The notes: generated by a model not told the origin, from the sequence alone. Positions 26,560 through 35,856 are shown, counted from the stretch's first letter. The stretch is DNA of 64,000 nucleotides from an uncultured Verrucomicrobiales bacterium (GCA_937951675.1 CALFBI010000002.1:28206-92205), one strand, 5' to 3'. Program-made: numbers and translations.

Positions 26560-27349
26560 ACTCTTCTACGAGTTGTTGATACTCATTCTGTAGGTTTTCG
26601 AGGCGTTCTTTAGGTGTCACGAACTGCACCATAAAGTGAAATCCAAAATAGATGATGATGAAAAGAAGCGAACGCTCAATGCGATGCGGTAGATGATCCG
26701 CCTTCAGATTAAGCTTCCGGTCCCAAAACGATTTTCCGTTTTTAATCGTATCAAAACACATGAACCCCATGCTCATTAAAAAAAGCGGAGGGATCAAAAA
26801 GGCAACCCCAAAACACGTCACACTTAGAACAAGAATTAACTGCCTTAAAAAAGATTGCCGAAACGAAAGGGGGTTCCCATTTTCCTGAGTTACCGATAAG
26901 CCCATCACTTTTTTTCCCAAAGTCGCGCCCCATAAAGCGAGGCAAATAGTATCATAAAAAAAGAAAAATGAAAGCGTCACAGCCCATGAGAGTGGGCTCA
27001 TTAAAAATTCAAGAAAAGGCTGCTTAGAGTAAACTAAAACAATGAGTAATAGTGAAGAATGAAGAGTCGAGTCTAACATTCTTGCTAAAAGCCTTCTAAT
27101 CACAGGCGCTCCTTCTACCGAAACGACAGCTTGATCTTTTATAGGCGTGGTCGGCTCTTCTTGTTTTTCTGAAATCCTCTCGAAGGAGTCCTTAAACAAA
27201 GCAATCTCTCCTAGCGGTTTCCAGTCCTCGCAACCTTGATACCAACCTTTAATTTCAGGACCGAGCTCCCCTCTCGTAATTTTTTCTCTAATTTGATAAG
27301 CCTGTAAAGGACCCACCTTTTTTCCTTTTTCAATTAACCAAGTTTCCAT
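26510..27349 (-). CDS. GYF_2 domain plus RDD-family membrane protein
   Basis: The first 60 residues (METWLIEKGKKVGPLQAYQI, WYQGCEDWKPL) match the GYF_2 (DUF4339) domain, a probable protein-interaction module. The middle is an RDD membrane domain: RRLLARMLDSTL (the R..D of RDD), several hydrophobic helices and ATLGKKVMGLSV. The 279-residue protein ends in a charged coiled-coil-like tail (QNEYQQLVEEFMENPQ). This combination is common in Verrucomicrobiota and Planctomycetes. Some RDD proteins act in Na+/H+ exchange, but no transport role can be read here. It starts 22 bp after the Lol-type permease gene. Confidence 0.85.
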   Translation of the reverse strand: METWLIEKGKKVGPLQAYQIREKITRGELGPEIKGWYQGCEDWKPLGEIALFKDSFERISEKQEEPTTPIKDQAVVSVEGAPVIRRLLARMLDSTLHSSLLLIVLVYSKQPFLEFLMSPLSWAVTLSFFFFYDTICLALWGATLGKKVMGLSVTQENGNPLSFRQSFLRQLILVLSVTCFGVAFLIPPLFLMSMGFMCFDTIKNGKSFWDRKLNLKADHLPHRIERSLLFIIIYFGFHFMVQFVTPKERLENLQNEYQQLVEEFMENPQKASKRLQEKD

Positions 27350-27371
27350 CTGAAAGTATTATTAAGAGTTC

Positions 27372-28955
27372 TCAAACCGCGCGTAGCGAACGAGCTGGAT
27401 CTTTGCGAGAAGCCATCCAGGCCGGGAGCCAAGCGGCAAGGACACAGGCTAAGAAGGCAAAAAGACAAATCATACTATTCTTAACCCAATCATAATGAAC
27501 TGGAATTTCATCAGTCCCGTAGAAGTCTGACGGAAAGGGGTCCATCCCAATTTGACCTAAACTTGTCTGAATCTGCGTTCGCACCGCCAGAAGTAAAATA
27601 GCTCCTCCAAGTCCTAGTATCACTCCAATCGCTCCAATGATCATTCCTTGGTAAGCAAAAACGTTTTGAATTTGTCTAGGGGTCGCCCCCATCGCTTTCA
27701 TCACTCCGATCTCTTTCTGCTTCTGTATCGTGACGGTGAACATGACAGCCCCAATACAAAAAGCCGCAACGACGATGATAATAGAAAGAACAAGATCCAT
27801 CATAAACTCCTGTCTGCGAATCATCGTAAACCACATTTTATGTTGATCCATCCAAGCCGTAATTACTCCATCCTCCTCGTATGTTTTCTTTAATGATTCG
27901 CGGTATTCTCCGGCCTGGTAAGGATCCGTTAAATGAATCGCGTAACTACTCTGTCCTGGTTCTAATCCGGTTAATTCTTCAGCCGTAGGAATTGGAACAA
28001 AAATCGCAGGGCTTGGGGCGTAATCAGATGCTCGGTAGATCCCGATCACTTTGAGGTCTTTTGGTAATACAACTTCCTTAAGCTCTGAAAAACAGCGGCT
28101 ATTTTCATAATCGTAATCAAGATTTTTCAAAAGAGCGATCTGTTCGTCAATCGCCACCATGGTTCCTATTGGAAAGACGCGGAGCCCTTCCTCAGGGCCA
28201 TCTTTTCCAAGTTCGAGACTCGATAAAATATCAAATAAAATCTCCTTTTCTCCGGGGCGAAGGTTTTGGTCATAGACTTGAACGATTTGATTATAGGCCC
28301 GTATTAAGGCTTCATGAGAAAGGCTTTCTTCCTCTCCTTTACTCTCCACTTCCGAAGTCAATTGTTCTAAAAGGGCAAAATCGTCCGCAAATTCTTCGAA
28401 CACCGGTTGTCGCTCACTTTGCTCATAGGCGGCGATTGCTGCTTCCGAATTACGTTGTGAAAACACCCGTAATTCATCCCCCACTGATAAATGGTAATTG
28501 CGAGCAACCACTTCCGAAACAACAACAGACTGATCAAGACCAAGATCAAAACTCCCTTCCTTCAACATCGACTCAAGCTGCCGAAATTGCTCTTCATTTC
28601 TGGTATCGATGCCACGCATTTGACCAGCCCCGTGAAGCCCCAAATGTGAAATAAGCACAAAATCTTCAATGAAAGGGTAAACATTCTCTACTCCCTCTCG
28701 TCCTAAAATCTCTTTCTGAGCCTCATCCCATAATTCTCCCTCTTGGCCCGCATAAGGCTGCACGAGAATATGAGGAGAATAAGCAAGAATTCTGGTTTTA
28801 ATTTCACGCTCAAAACCACCCATCACAGCTAAAACAACGACCAGCACAAGCACTCCTACCGCCACTCCTAGTAAGGAAATAATGGTGATGGCAGAAAGAT
28901 GAGTGCGTAACGGGTTTAAATACCGTTTCGCGAGTAAGAAACTAAAAGAACTCAT
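27372..28955 (-). CDS. LolC/LolE-family ABC transporter permease
   Basis: The 527-residue protein starts FLLAKRYLNPLRTHLSAITI, the LolC/E N-terminus, followed by a first membrane helix and a large periplasmic MacB-like domain. Three C-terminal helices form the FtsX domain, with QKQKEIGVMKAMGATPRQIQ, the segment that couples to the ATPase. LolC/E extract lipoproteins for transport to the outer membrane. It is about 110 residues longer than usual because of an acidic insertion at about 165-275. No LolD ATPase is adjacent. It probably forms an operon with the RDD gene. Confidence 0.88.
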   Translation of the reverse strand: MSSFSFLLAKRYLNPLRTHLSAITIISLLGVAVGVLVLVVVLAVMGGFEREIKTRILAYSPHILVQPYAGQEGELWDEAQKEILGREGVENVYPFIEDFVLISHLGLHGAGQMRGIDTRNEEQFRQLESMLKEGSFDLGLDQSVVVSEVVARNYHLSVGDELRVFSQRNSEAAIAAYEQSERQPVFEEFADDFALLEQLTSEVESKGEEESLSHEALIRAYNQIVQVYDQNLRPGEKEILFDILSSLELGKDGPEEGLRVFPIGTMVAIDEQIALLKNLDYDYENSRCFSELKEVVLPKDLKVIGIYRASDYAPSPAIFVPIPTAEELTGLEPGQSSYAIHLTDPYQAGEYRESLKKTYEEDGVITAWMDQHKMWFTMIRRQEFMMDLVLSIIIVVAAFCIGAVMFTVTIQKQKEIGVMKAMGATPRQIQNVFAYQGMIIGAIGVILGLGGAILLLAVRTQIQTSLGQIGMDPFPSDFYGTDEIPVHYDWVKNSMICLFAFLACVLAAWLPAWMASRKDPARSLRAV

Positions 28956-29041
28956 AATTAAGAAAAGCTATACTGGTCTAGCGTCATCATAGCAATCCCC
29001 TGCTTGAAGGATTCCTAGAAGTTCTTTAAAGCTTCTCGCAG

Positions 29042-29416
29042 ATGATCAAATTTCTTCATACCCGAATTCGCGTTTCAGACCTCGACCAAAGCATCTCATT
29101 CTATGAAAAGCTTGGTTTTCACCTCGGTGAAAGAAAGGATTCTCCTGCTGGTAATAAGCTTGGATTCCTTCATCTAGAAGGAAATGAGCACTTTTTAGAA
29201 CTCTGCTATTCCCCTGAGTATAAACTTTCTGTCCCCGAAGACCTTGTTCATACGGCGGTGGGGGTTTCTGATATTATCGCCTATTGCACAAAGCTCGAAG
29301 GCGAAAAGATCGAAATTTGGCCTGCAAATTGGAAAGAAAAATTTTCGAGTGGAGGACGCAAAATGGCTTTTGTCACTGATCCCGATGGCTACGAAGTGGA
29401 AATCTTGGAGCGCTAA
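29042..29416 (+). CDS. Glyoxalase I-like (VOC) protein
   Basis: The 124-residue protein has the vicinal oxygen chelate fold of glyoxalase I: metal-site residues are likely His7 in FLHTRIRVSDL, Glu in HFLELCY, His in LVHTAVGV and Glu in GYEVEILE. SISFYEKLGF is a typical helix of the family. It may turn the methylglyoxal-thiol adduct into a lactoyl-thiol, and the mgsA gene at 39115 makes methylglyoxal in the same organism. Substrate preference among VOC enzymes is not certain. It is divergent from the Lol-type permease. Confidence 0.85.
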   Translation: MIKFLHTRIRVSDLDQSISFYEKLGFHLGERKDSPAGNKLGFLHLEGNEHFLELCYSPEYKLSVPEDLVHTAVGVSDIIAYCTKLEGEKIEIWPANWKEKFSSGGRKMAFVTDPDGYEVEILER

Positions 29417-29440
29417 AGGAATGAAGGAAAACTTCTTTTC

Positions 29441-30259
29441 TCACTCCTTACCCATGTATTCGATCCATTTTTGAGCGCTTTCTCCATTCATCTGGAGCGT
29501 GCCTACCCTTTTTGAACGCGCAGCATGGAGAAGAGACGGCCGATCCGTAAAATACTTCTGAATGATCTCGGTTGGATCCAGCCTAGTGGACGGAAAAAAG
29601 GTATATCCAGGGCCAAGTTCTGCGAGCTTCGAGTCCCTCATCTCAAAATGAAGGTGAGCAAGGTATTTTCCCCCCGCCGTTCCTACCGTGCCGACCACTT
29701 CTCGCCGCTCTACGATCTGGAAAACATGGACTTTCATCTCTTCCAGGTGCGCATACATCGACTGGAGATACTTCCCATCAGGCATCCGGTGCGCAATAAT
29801 GATGACCTTCCCCCAACTCGGTGAGGGCTCCCCTGCATAAACCACCATCCCATCTCCGACCGCATAAACAGGATCTCCGAGATCCGAGTTCATTCCCCCA
29901 ATCCCATTCCAATCATCTCCGGTATGCCGGCCCCCACGTTTTTTATTTTCACTCCAATAGGGCTGAGCATTGTAGGAAAAAGTGCCATCACGTGCCCCAA
30001 GGGGGTAAGCCAAGCCGGTCGTCGTTGGGATTTTAAAAAGATCAACAGAGCGTAGCCTGATAAAGCGATGATCAAAAGGCGGTAATCTTTTTTCAGATCC
30101 TTCGCCAACCGAGTAACCGAGAGGCACATCTGTGGTTTGCGCAAAACGCTTATTTTGCAAGTGGCCCAAATGAGTTTTGGGTGCTTGTAGCACCGCATAG
30201 CCAATAAACAAAATCGCCAATGCAAGCGTGATAACCAGGCCTAGTGATTTCTTTGTCAT
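29441..30259 (-). CDS. M23-family metallopeptidase, membrane-anchored
   Basis: The 272-residue protein has an N-terminal membrane helix (LVITLALAILFIGYAVL) and a periplasmic LytM/M23 domain. Zn ligands are visible: the H-x3-D motif in GGRHTGDDW and the H-x-H of YLAHLHFEM. Other family segments are GDPVYAVGDGMVVYAG and YAHLEEMKV. Such enzymes cut peptidoglycan cross-links or act as regulators of amidases. It is the third gene of degP-ompA-like-M23 on the minus strand, 30 bp after the OmpA-type gene, which fits an envelope-maintenance operon. Confidence 0.88.
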   Translation of the reverse strand: MTKKSLGLVITLALAILFIGYAVLQAPKTHLGHLQNKRFAQTTDVPLGYSVGEGSEKRLPPFDHRFIRLRSVDLFKIPTTTGLAYPLGARDGTFSYNAQPYWSENKKRGGRHTGDDWNGIGGMNSDLGDPVYAVGDGMVVYAGEPSPSWGKVIIIAHRMPDGKYLQSMYAHLEEMKVHVFQIVERREVVGTVGTAGGKYLAHLHFEMRDSKLAELGPGYTFFPSTRLDPTEIIQKYFTDRPSLLHAARSKRVGTLQMNGESAQKWIEYMGKE

Positions 30260-30289
30260 ACGTCTATTCTATCCTTGCTAGAGAATGTC

Positions 30290-31567
30290 TTAGAAATCGA
30301 GATATATTTCTGTTCTTCGGTTCACCTTCCTTCCGTCTGGATTATCAGAACCTTCCTGTGTTTGGTTTGGCCTACGAGGCTGAGTCTCTCCCTTGCCCTC
30401 TGTCACAATTTGGGCTTTAGGCACTCCTTGACCCAATAAATACTGGGCGACCTGCCGGGCTCGATTCGAAGAAAGACCAGTATTATAATCATTCGTGCCA
30501 AGAGAGTCTGTATGACCACTAATCACAATCTTTTTCTTCTGATCTACCTTTAAAAGAGCTGCTACAATTTTTAGCTGGTGCTGCTGACGCAGGCTTAATG
30601 TCGACTCATCAAACTCGAAAAAAATCACGATCGTATCACCTCCAGCAGGATTTTTGATAAGAGGACTGTAGTAGGCATCACCTCCAGCATGTCTTTTTGT
30701 ATAATCGGCCAAGAGTGAATCTAAATTCACCTCATTCACCTTCCATTCCTTTTCTCGTCGGAGTAAAACACCTAACTCCGCCCGGTCTTCTGAATTCTTT
30801 GAGACAACTTTAGTAATAAACCCTGCTTCTTTTTCTCTGAGGAACATGGGCCGAAGCGGATTTTTCTTACGCAGCTGATACTGGCCCTCTTCAAATAGAA
30901 TGCATAGACCTGCAATCTTAGCATCTGAAATACCCTCCGACAGAGATTGGGCAAGCGCGAAGTCCTGTCTTAAAGTAGCCTGTAAAAACCGGTCTGCAAT
31001 TTCCAAAACATCTTTAGGGGTATCTCCCGTTTTATTCGAATGAATGACTTGCTCGAGCTTCCATTGATTATTTTCTTTTCTGTTAAACTCAAAATAAAAC
31101 TTTTCTCCCTCTTCCAAATCAATAGCCCAGCGAGCTTGCCTTCTAAGCTTGAGCTCCCCAACCTCTCTGAGATTAACCATTGAAAGCTTCCCTTCCGAAG
31201 CCAGTTGAGTGAGTAAGTTAAGCTTTGCCTCCGTGACAGATCCGCTTTTTTTCAAACTTTGAATGACGTCTTGATCCTGTTTAGCTAAGCCTAGCACTAG
31301 ATTTTTCATGAGCTCTTCTGGATCCGAAGTCTCCAAAGAAAAAGACAGCGACCGAAGCGTTTCTTGAGGAGAAATGACTTCTGGGTTTGTCGCTTCAAGA
31401 ATACGCAATTTTTTATGAGGAGCCGAAACTTCTGGCGGATTCACTATTTCCTTTTTCTGATTACTGCACTGATAATAACTTAAAAGTATCACCAAAATGA
31501 GAACAAGGGATGCGATCCAAATAAATGGTTTCCGGTCCGAGGGACGTTTTTGTGAATAAGAGCTCAT
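30290..31567 (-). CDS. OmpA-family C-terminal domain protein
   Basis: The 425-residue protein has an N-terminal membrane helix (FIWIASLVLILVILLSYY), a long central region of unknown fold, and a C-terminal OmpA/MotB peptidoglycan-binding domain from about residue 305. Its hallmarks are FFEFDESTLSL, IVISGHTDSLGTNDYN, LSSNRARQVAQYL, VTEGKGETQP and the final RKVNRRTEIYL. It probably links the inner membrane to peptidoglycan rather than forming an outer-membrane barrel. It lies 18 bp downstream of degP and 30 bp upstream of the M23 peptidase. Confidence 0.88.
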   Translation of the reverse strand: MSSYSQKRPSDRKPFIWIASLVLILVILLSYYQCSNQKKEIVNPPEVSAPHKKLRILEATNPEVISPQETLRSLSFSLETSDPEELMKNLVLGLAKQDQDVIQSLKKSGSVTEAKLNLLTQLASEGKLSMVNLREVGELKLRRQARWAIDLEEGEKFYFEFNRKENNQWKLEQVIHSNKTGDTPKDVLEIADRFLQATLRQDFALAQSLSEGISDAKIAGLCILFEEGQYQLRKKNPLRPMFLREKEAGFITKVVSKNSEDRAELGVLLRREKEWKVNEVNLDSLLADYTKRHAGGDAYYSPLIKNPAGGDTIVIFFEFDESTLSLRQQHQLKIVAALLKVDQKKKIVISGHTDSLGTNDYNTGLSSNRARQVAQYLLGQGVPKAQIVTEGKGETQPRRPNQTQEGSDNPDGRKVNRRTEIYLDF

Positions 31568-31585
31568 GTAAAGTAGGGGTGCTTA

Positions 31586-33064
31586 TTATGGTTCAATAAA
31601 AATAGTTCCTCGACGAGACCCTCGAGCCACCTTAAGAGTGATACGCTCTTTAAGGTAGAATTCTTGAACTCGTTGATAAAAACGTTCAGGAGTCATCATT
31701 CGCTCTTGGTTTAAAAGAAGGATCGTATCATTGACTCTTAACCCTTTTTCGTCAGAAGTGCTATTAGGTGCTACATTCTCTACTACAAGGCCCTGCTTCC
31801 CTTGTGCAATTTCAGATAAAAAGGGTTGCCTGACGAGTAGCCCTAATGACTTTACAGCCGAGCCCAGCTCTTCAAAATAGTCTTCTGGTGTTTTCGTTAC
31901 AAGATCCTCCATCTTTTTGGGCACCTCGATCACGCGCGCTGTTTTAGGTAACACTTTCCCTTTTCTCCAAATTTTTATGTTCAAAGGTTCCCCAATCGAA
32001 CTCGAGCCAATGACTTTAATTAGCTGATATCTCGATTGAATTTTAACATCATCAAATTGCAAAATAATATCGCCGCTCATCAAGCCAGCAAGCGCTGCAG
32101 GAGAATCGTTCAAAACACGGTCTACTGCGACCCCTCCTTTGCCTTCATAGCCAATCATCTCACGGACTCGGAACCCAAGATCTAAAATCCCAATGCCTAA
32201 ATACCCTCGGATCGGGCGACCTTTTTCTAAAATGCGGGTTAGCGTTTGCTCGACTTCATTGGAAGGGATCGAAAAACCGACTCCGTGAGAGCCTTGGTTC
32301 TTTTTATCCGGAGAATAAATCGCCACGTTAATTCCTATAATTTCTCCCCTTAAATTCACTAAAGGCCCTCCAGAATTACCAGGATTAATGGCGGCATCGG
32401 TTTGGAATAAATCACGCTGCATATCAGAAATCGCCCGCTCTTTCGCAGAAATATGACCCGCTGTCACCGTTTCCCCTAATCCGAACGGATTTCCTACCGC
32501 AAAAACCATTTGCCCGACTTGGGCGATCTCTGAGTCTCCAAACTTCAAAGCAGGAAAATCACCCCCTTCTCTCACTTTAAGAATCGCAATATCAAGCATC
32601 TGATCTGCTCCTATAATATCCGCATCATATTTTTTTCCGTCGGACATCGTCACCATGATTCCTGATTTATTTTGGATGACGTGATGATTTGTCACAATAT
32701 GCCCTTCCTTCGTCACGATCACACCTGAACCAACCCCTTTCGTTCGATAGTTTCTAAGTTGAGTATTTCCAAATGTGTTTCTCACCCGAGCTTGCTCCGT
32801 TCCAATCGTGTCGATACTGACAACAGAAGGCACCACCGATTGAATTAAATGGGCATACTCTTGATTTAACCGCGCCAAAAGCTCGACATCCTTGAGCTCC
32901 ACACTAGGAATTTTATTGAGGGTGTATGACTCTGGTCGCCGTTCTGCTTCTCGCTTATCGATTTCAGCAGACGGTTCAAAAACATACTTTTTCAAAGTCG
33001 AGACTGTAAAAAAGGTGCCTAGAAAGATCGCAAGAAGAAGAACAATTTTAGGGATAAATTTCAT
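31586..33064 (-). CDS. DegP/HtrA-like periplasmic serine protease
   Basis: The 492-residue product has a signal-anchor (MKFIPKIVLLLAIFLGTFF), a trypsin-like domain with catalytic His128 (VTNHHVI), Asp158 (MLDIAIL) and Ser231 (INPGNSGGPL), then two PDZ domains (GYLGIGILDL and GLLVRQPFL regions). Periplasmic HtrA proteases degrade misfolded envelope proteins. The ATG at 33064 has a GAGG three bases upstream and was preferred to an in-frame TTG at 33073. The start codon directly follows the T-run of the citrate synthase terminator. It heads the operon with the OmpA-type and M23 genes. Confidence 0.92.
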   Translation of the reverse strand: MKFIPKIVLLLAIFLGTFFTVSTLKKYVFEPSAEIDKREAERRPESYTLNKIPSVELKDVELLARLNQEYAHLIQSVVPSVVSIDTIGTEQARVRNTFGNTQLRNYRTKGVGSGVIVTKEGHIVTNHHVIQNKSGIMVTMSDGKKYDADIIGADQMLDIAILKVREGGDFPALKFGDSEIAQVGQMVFAVGNPFGLGETVTAGHISAKERAISDMQRDLFQTDAAINPGNSGGPLVNLRGEIIGINVAIYSPDKKNQGSHGVGFSIPSNEVEQTLTRILEKGRPIRGYLGIGILDLGFRVREMIGYEGKGGVAVDRVLNDSPAALAGLMSGDIILQFDDVKIQSRYQLIKVIGSSSIGEPLNIKIWRKGKVLPKTARVIEVPKKMEDLVTKTPEDYFEELGSAVKSLGLLVRQPFLSEIAQGKQGLVVENVAPNSTSDEKGLRVNDTILLLNQERMMTPERFYQRVQEFYLKERITLKVARGSRRGTIFIEP

Positions 33065-33071
33065 AAGCCTC

Positions 33072-33120
33072 AAAAAAAACGAATGACCTTATTGGAGCGG
33101 TTCCAACAGGCTCATTCGTT
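33072..33120 (-). terminator. Intrinsic terminator of gltA, abutting degP
   Basis: On the minus strand AACGAATGA (33112-33120) pairs with TCATTCGTT (33078-33086). An inner TTGGA/TCCAA hairpin sits in the loop, and a run of T follows, then GAGG and the degP ATG eight bases further. Confidence 0.88.
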
Positions 33121-33150
33121 CAAAATGATATTCAGAAGAATGACGTTCCT

Positions 33151-34284
33151 TCAAGAACGCTCTGCAATGGGAGCCACTGGAGAAAGCTCCAAAGGTCCAA
33201 CATATTTCGTCAATGGGCGGTAGAGACGGTTATCTTCAAGCTGCTCTAAAACTTGAGCGGTCCAGCCTGAGGCGCGTGCAATCGCAAAAATCGGAGTGAA
33301 CAAGTCGGTTGGAATCTCCATTGAATAATAAACCGTTGCGGAATAGAAGTCGACATTCGCATTCAAGCCTTTGCGCTCTTTCATCATTTCTGCGATCCGC
33401 TCAGACATCTGAATCCACTTAGGCTCACCAAGCTCTTCAGTCATTTTCATCGCCATCTTACGGAGATGAGGAGCACGCGGGTCGAGGACCTTGTAAACCC
33501 GGTGACCAATTCCCATGATTTTCTTTTTATTCCTCAGGCAATCTTCGACATAAGCATCCACCGCTTCGAGTGATCCAATTTCTTGAAGCATCTTAATCAC
33601 GCCTTCATTGGCGCCACCATGAAGAGGGCCTTTCAAAGTGCCAATCGCTGATGTGACTGCCGAATACATGTCCGAAAGAGTCGCTACTGTGACTCGAGAT
33701 GAGAAGGTCGAGGCATTCATCCCATGATCCGCATGGAGAATGTAAGCAATATCAAGTGTGCGGGCCGCATGTTCACTCGGCTCCGCTCCATTGATTAAAT
33801 AGAGAAAATGAGCTGCTTCTGAAAGGTCATCACGCACAGGAGTGAGGTCTTTCCCCTGTCTCGCAAGATGGTAATACGCGACGATCACAGGCATTTGAGC
33901 ACAGATCGAAAGCGCAACCTTTTCATTATTAGCACGATTTGCCTCTCCTACTTTCGCTCGCTTATCAGTCAAACCAAGCATCGAAACAGCGGTGCGAAGC
34001 ACATCCATCGGAAGAGCGTCTTTAGGAGCCCTCTTAAGGAATTCGATGACTCCCTCTGGAAGCTTACGGTCTTGGCGTAACTGCTGCTCAACAGAATGCA
34101 GCTGAGCTTGATTAGGAAGAGCCCCATGATGCAGAAGATATAAGACCTCCTCATATGAACAATGTTCCACAAGATCATCGATATGATAACCAAGATAGGA
34201 AAGACGACCGTCCTGTCCTTCCACTTTCGACAAACTTGATTCGTTTGCAATTACTCCTTCTAGTCCCTTAGCGTAGTCACTCAT
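33151..34284 (-). CDS. gltA: Citrate synthase
   Basis: The 377-residue protein (start MSDYAKGLEGVIANESSLSK; a longer frame to 34371 is rejected) has citrate synthase motifs: the active-site His in LKGPLHGGANEGV, IMGIGHRVYK, and the Asp in NVDFYSATVYYSM. The length and N-terminus resemble the short citrate synthase group found in Gram-positive bacteria and archaea rather than the long NADH-regulated type. It condenses acetyl-CoA with oxaloacetate. GAGGA lies upstream of the ATG. A strong terminator follows at 33072-33120. Confidence 0.95.
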   Translation of the reverse strand: MSDYAKGLEGVIANESSLSKVEGQDGRLSYLGYHIDDLVEHCSYEEVLYLLHHGALPNQAQLHSVEQQLRQDRKLPEGVIEFLKRAPKDALPMDVLRTAVSMLGLTDKRAKVGEANRANNEKVALSICAQMPVIVAYYHLARQGKDLTPVRDDLSEAAHFLYLINGAEPSEHAARTLDIAYILHADHGMNASTFSSRVTVATLSDMYSAVTSAIGTLKGPLHGGANEGVIKMLQEIGSLEAVDAYVEDCLRNKKKIMGIGHRVYKVLDPRAPHLRKMAMKMTEELGEPKWIQMSERIAEMMKERKGLNANVDFYSATVYYSMEIPTDLFTPIFAIARASGWTAQVLEQLEDNRLYRPLTKYVGPLELSPVAPIAERS

Positions 34285-34413
34285 CCTTGATTTTCCTCTA
34301 AAAATTTTTCTATACAGAAGAAAGACAGGTTTCCCCTTCCAAGCAAGGGAGGAATTCAGAAATCGAGACATCCTTTCTTTCCTTCATGAAGATGTTCGCC
34401 CAAGATTCACGTC

Positions 34414-35067
34414 ATGAAGCAAATTCTCGCAATCGAAACTTCTCTGGCAGATGGGTCGGTAGCGCTTATACAACAAGGAGAACTTCAAACGGGCTCTTTT
34501 CAAAGTGACCGACTTCATAATGCAGATCTCTTTCCCGCTCTCGAAGAACTGCTCCCTGCGCGCAAAAAGCTCGCGCTCGACCTTATTATCGTGGGAACTG
34601 GCCCAGGTAGCTATAATGGAAGCCGCATTGCTATCGCAGCAGCACAAGGAATCAGTCTTACTTACGGATGCCCGGTTGTAGGTCTCCCCTCTTTCCTTGC
34701 GGTTCCTTCTGTCGCTCAAGGAAAAACTCACACTTTTATTGGTGATGCTCGCCGGCAATCCTATTTTGCCATCTCTCTTGCTCAACAAAGGGTTCAAGGT
34801 GACCTTCAGCTCCTTGAAAGTGAAGAATTCTCAACTCATTGGGAACAATTCGTATCTCCCTTTACTTTCGAAGACCCTGCTCGCCTTCCTTTATCTGAAG
34901 AGCAAAAAAAGATGATCACATTAAAGATCCCTCAGGCTTCTGAATTAATAAACGTCTGGCATCAAATGGACCCAGAAGAGCAAGCTTCTTTTCTTAAGAA
35001 ATCTCCCCAGCCCTTTTACCTTAGGCCCCCTCATATCACGAAAACCAAAAAAAAGCGCCGCTACTAA
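34414..35067 (+). CDS. tsaB: tRNA threonylcarbamoyladenosine biosynthesis protein TsaB
   Basis: The 217-residue protein has the TsaB ASKHA-fold features: MKQILAIETSLADGSVAL, HNADLFPALEELL, and the phosphate-loop variant GTGPGSYNGSRIAIAAAQG where most homologues have GPGSFTGLR. TsaB is the inactive paralogue partner of TsaD in making the t6A37 modification of ANN-decoding tRNAs. TsaD and TsaE are not in the window. It starts 129 bp from divergent gltA and ends in a Lys-rich tail that overlaps the start of the shared terminator. Confidence 0.88.
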   Translation: MKQILAIETSLADGSVALIQQGELQTGSFQSDRLHNADLFPALEELLPARKKLALDLIIVGTGPGSYNGSRIAIAAAQGISLTYGCPVVGLPSFLAVPSVAQGKTHTFIGDARRQSYFAISLAQQRVQGDLQLLESEEFSTHWEQFVSPFTFEDPARLPLSEEQKKMITLKIPQASELINVWHQMDPEEQASFLKKSPQPFYLRPPHITKTKKKRRY

Positions 35068-35078
35068 AAGCGACGCTT
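35047..35078. terminator. Terminator between convergent tsaB and the SH3 lipoprotein gene
   Basis: AAGCGCCGCT (35053-35062) pairs with AGCGACGCTT (35069-35078) with one internal mismatch. On the minus strand eight T residues follow, serving the SH3 lipoprotein gene. The plus-strand T stretch is weaker. The stem overlaps the tsaB stop codon. Confidence 0.75.
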
Positions 35079-35095
35079 CTTTCAAAAAAGGATCC

Positions 35096-35779
35096 TTAAC
35101 GTCTTACCGAAGCTCGGTATTCGATACTTAAATTTTGATCAATACTATCAAGGCTTCCAGTGGCCGCTTTTGGGGGAGCAGGAAGAACTTCTGTCACATT
35201 GTTGGGGTCTGGAAGCTCAGGAATATCATTAACATTTGGTAAAGCTCCTGGAATCTCTGTTGAAGAGCGAGGATCTAGAGGGCCTTCAAGCTGAGGAAGT
35301 GCTAAAGGAGTAAGAGAGTCGGACGATGAAGTCAGAGGAACCTCATTTGAAAGAGTGTTTAAACCATTAGGGTCTGCCACCCCACTAGTGGACTCCCGTT
35401 TCAACATAATCCCCGGAATATAACCAATCTCACCTGATTCTAGTTCAACTTTAACATAACTCTCTTTACTCGAAATGACTTTCACTGGAGTTCCAATCGC
35501 TAAAACCTGATCTGCTGTAACAGTGCCTTGTGGGTATTTTTTAAAGAAAGTAGCATTAGGAATCGAAGTATTGAGCCATTGGCCTGCTGTGAAGCGGATC
35601 GTTTTAGGAGCTTCTTTTTTCTTTTCCTCCTGCGTTTTTTTCTTACCAGGAAAGTCCAGAGGGTCTAAATCCGAATCAATCGGCTGCTTGAGTGATGAAA
35701 TGAATGAGGTTTGGCAAGAAGCTAAAAGAACCATTGCGCTGGCCATCATCATTTGCAGGGGGAAACGAACACTTTTCAT
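35096..35779 (-). CDS. SH3-domain lipoprotein of unknown role
   Basis: From the ATG at 35779 the product has 227 residues: a lipoprotein signal (MMMASAMVLLASCQTS), a Lys/Glu-rich linker, a bacterial SH3-like domain (GTPVKVISSKESYVKVELES, GEIGYIPGIML at about residues 95-130), and a long Pro/Leu/Ser/Asp-rich low-complexity tail. Bacterial SH3 domains often bind peptidoglycan or peptides. The longer frame to 35983 runs through the tRNA gene and was rejected. It lies 77 bp downstream of tRNA-Val. Confidence 0.8.
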   Translation of the reverse strand: MKSVRFPLQMMMASAMVLLASCQTSFISSLKQPIDSDLDPLDFPGKKKTQEEKKKEAPKTIRFTAGQWLNTSIPNATFFKKYPQGTVTADQVLAIGTPVKVISSKESYVKVELESGEIGYIPGIMLKRESTSGVADPNGLNTLSNEVPLTSSSDSLTPLALPQLEGPLDPRSSTEIPGALPNVNDIPELPDPNNVTEVLPAPPKAATGSLDSIDQNLSIEYRASVRR

Positions 35780-35856
35780 AAATCTAAAAAAATTTGTGAC
35801 AGGATAGAGCTTATTCGTCAAGACATGGAAGATGGTGTCTTGAGACACAAAAAAAA

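Noticed and set aside
28169..28654. 161-codon plus-strand frame opposite the Lol permease
   Set aside because: Antisense shadow of a conserved gene, low-complexity translation.
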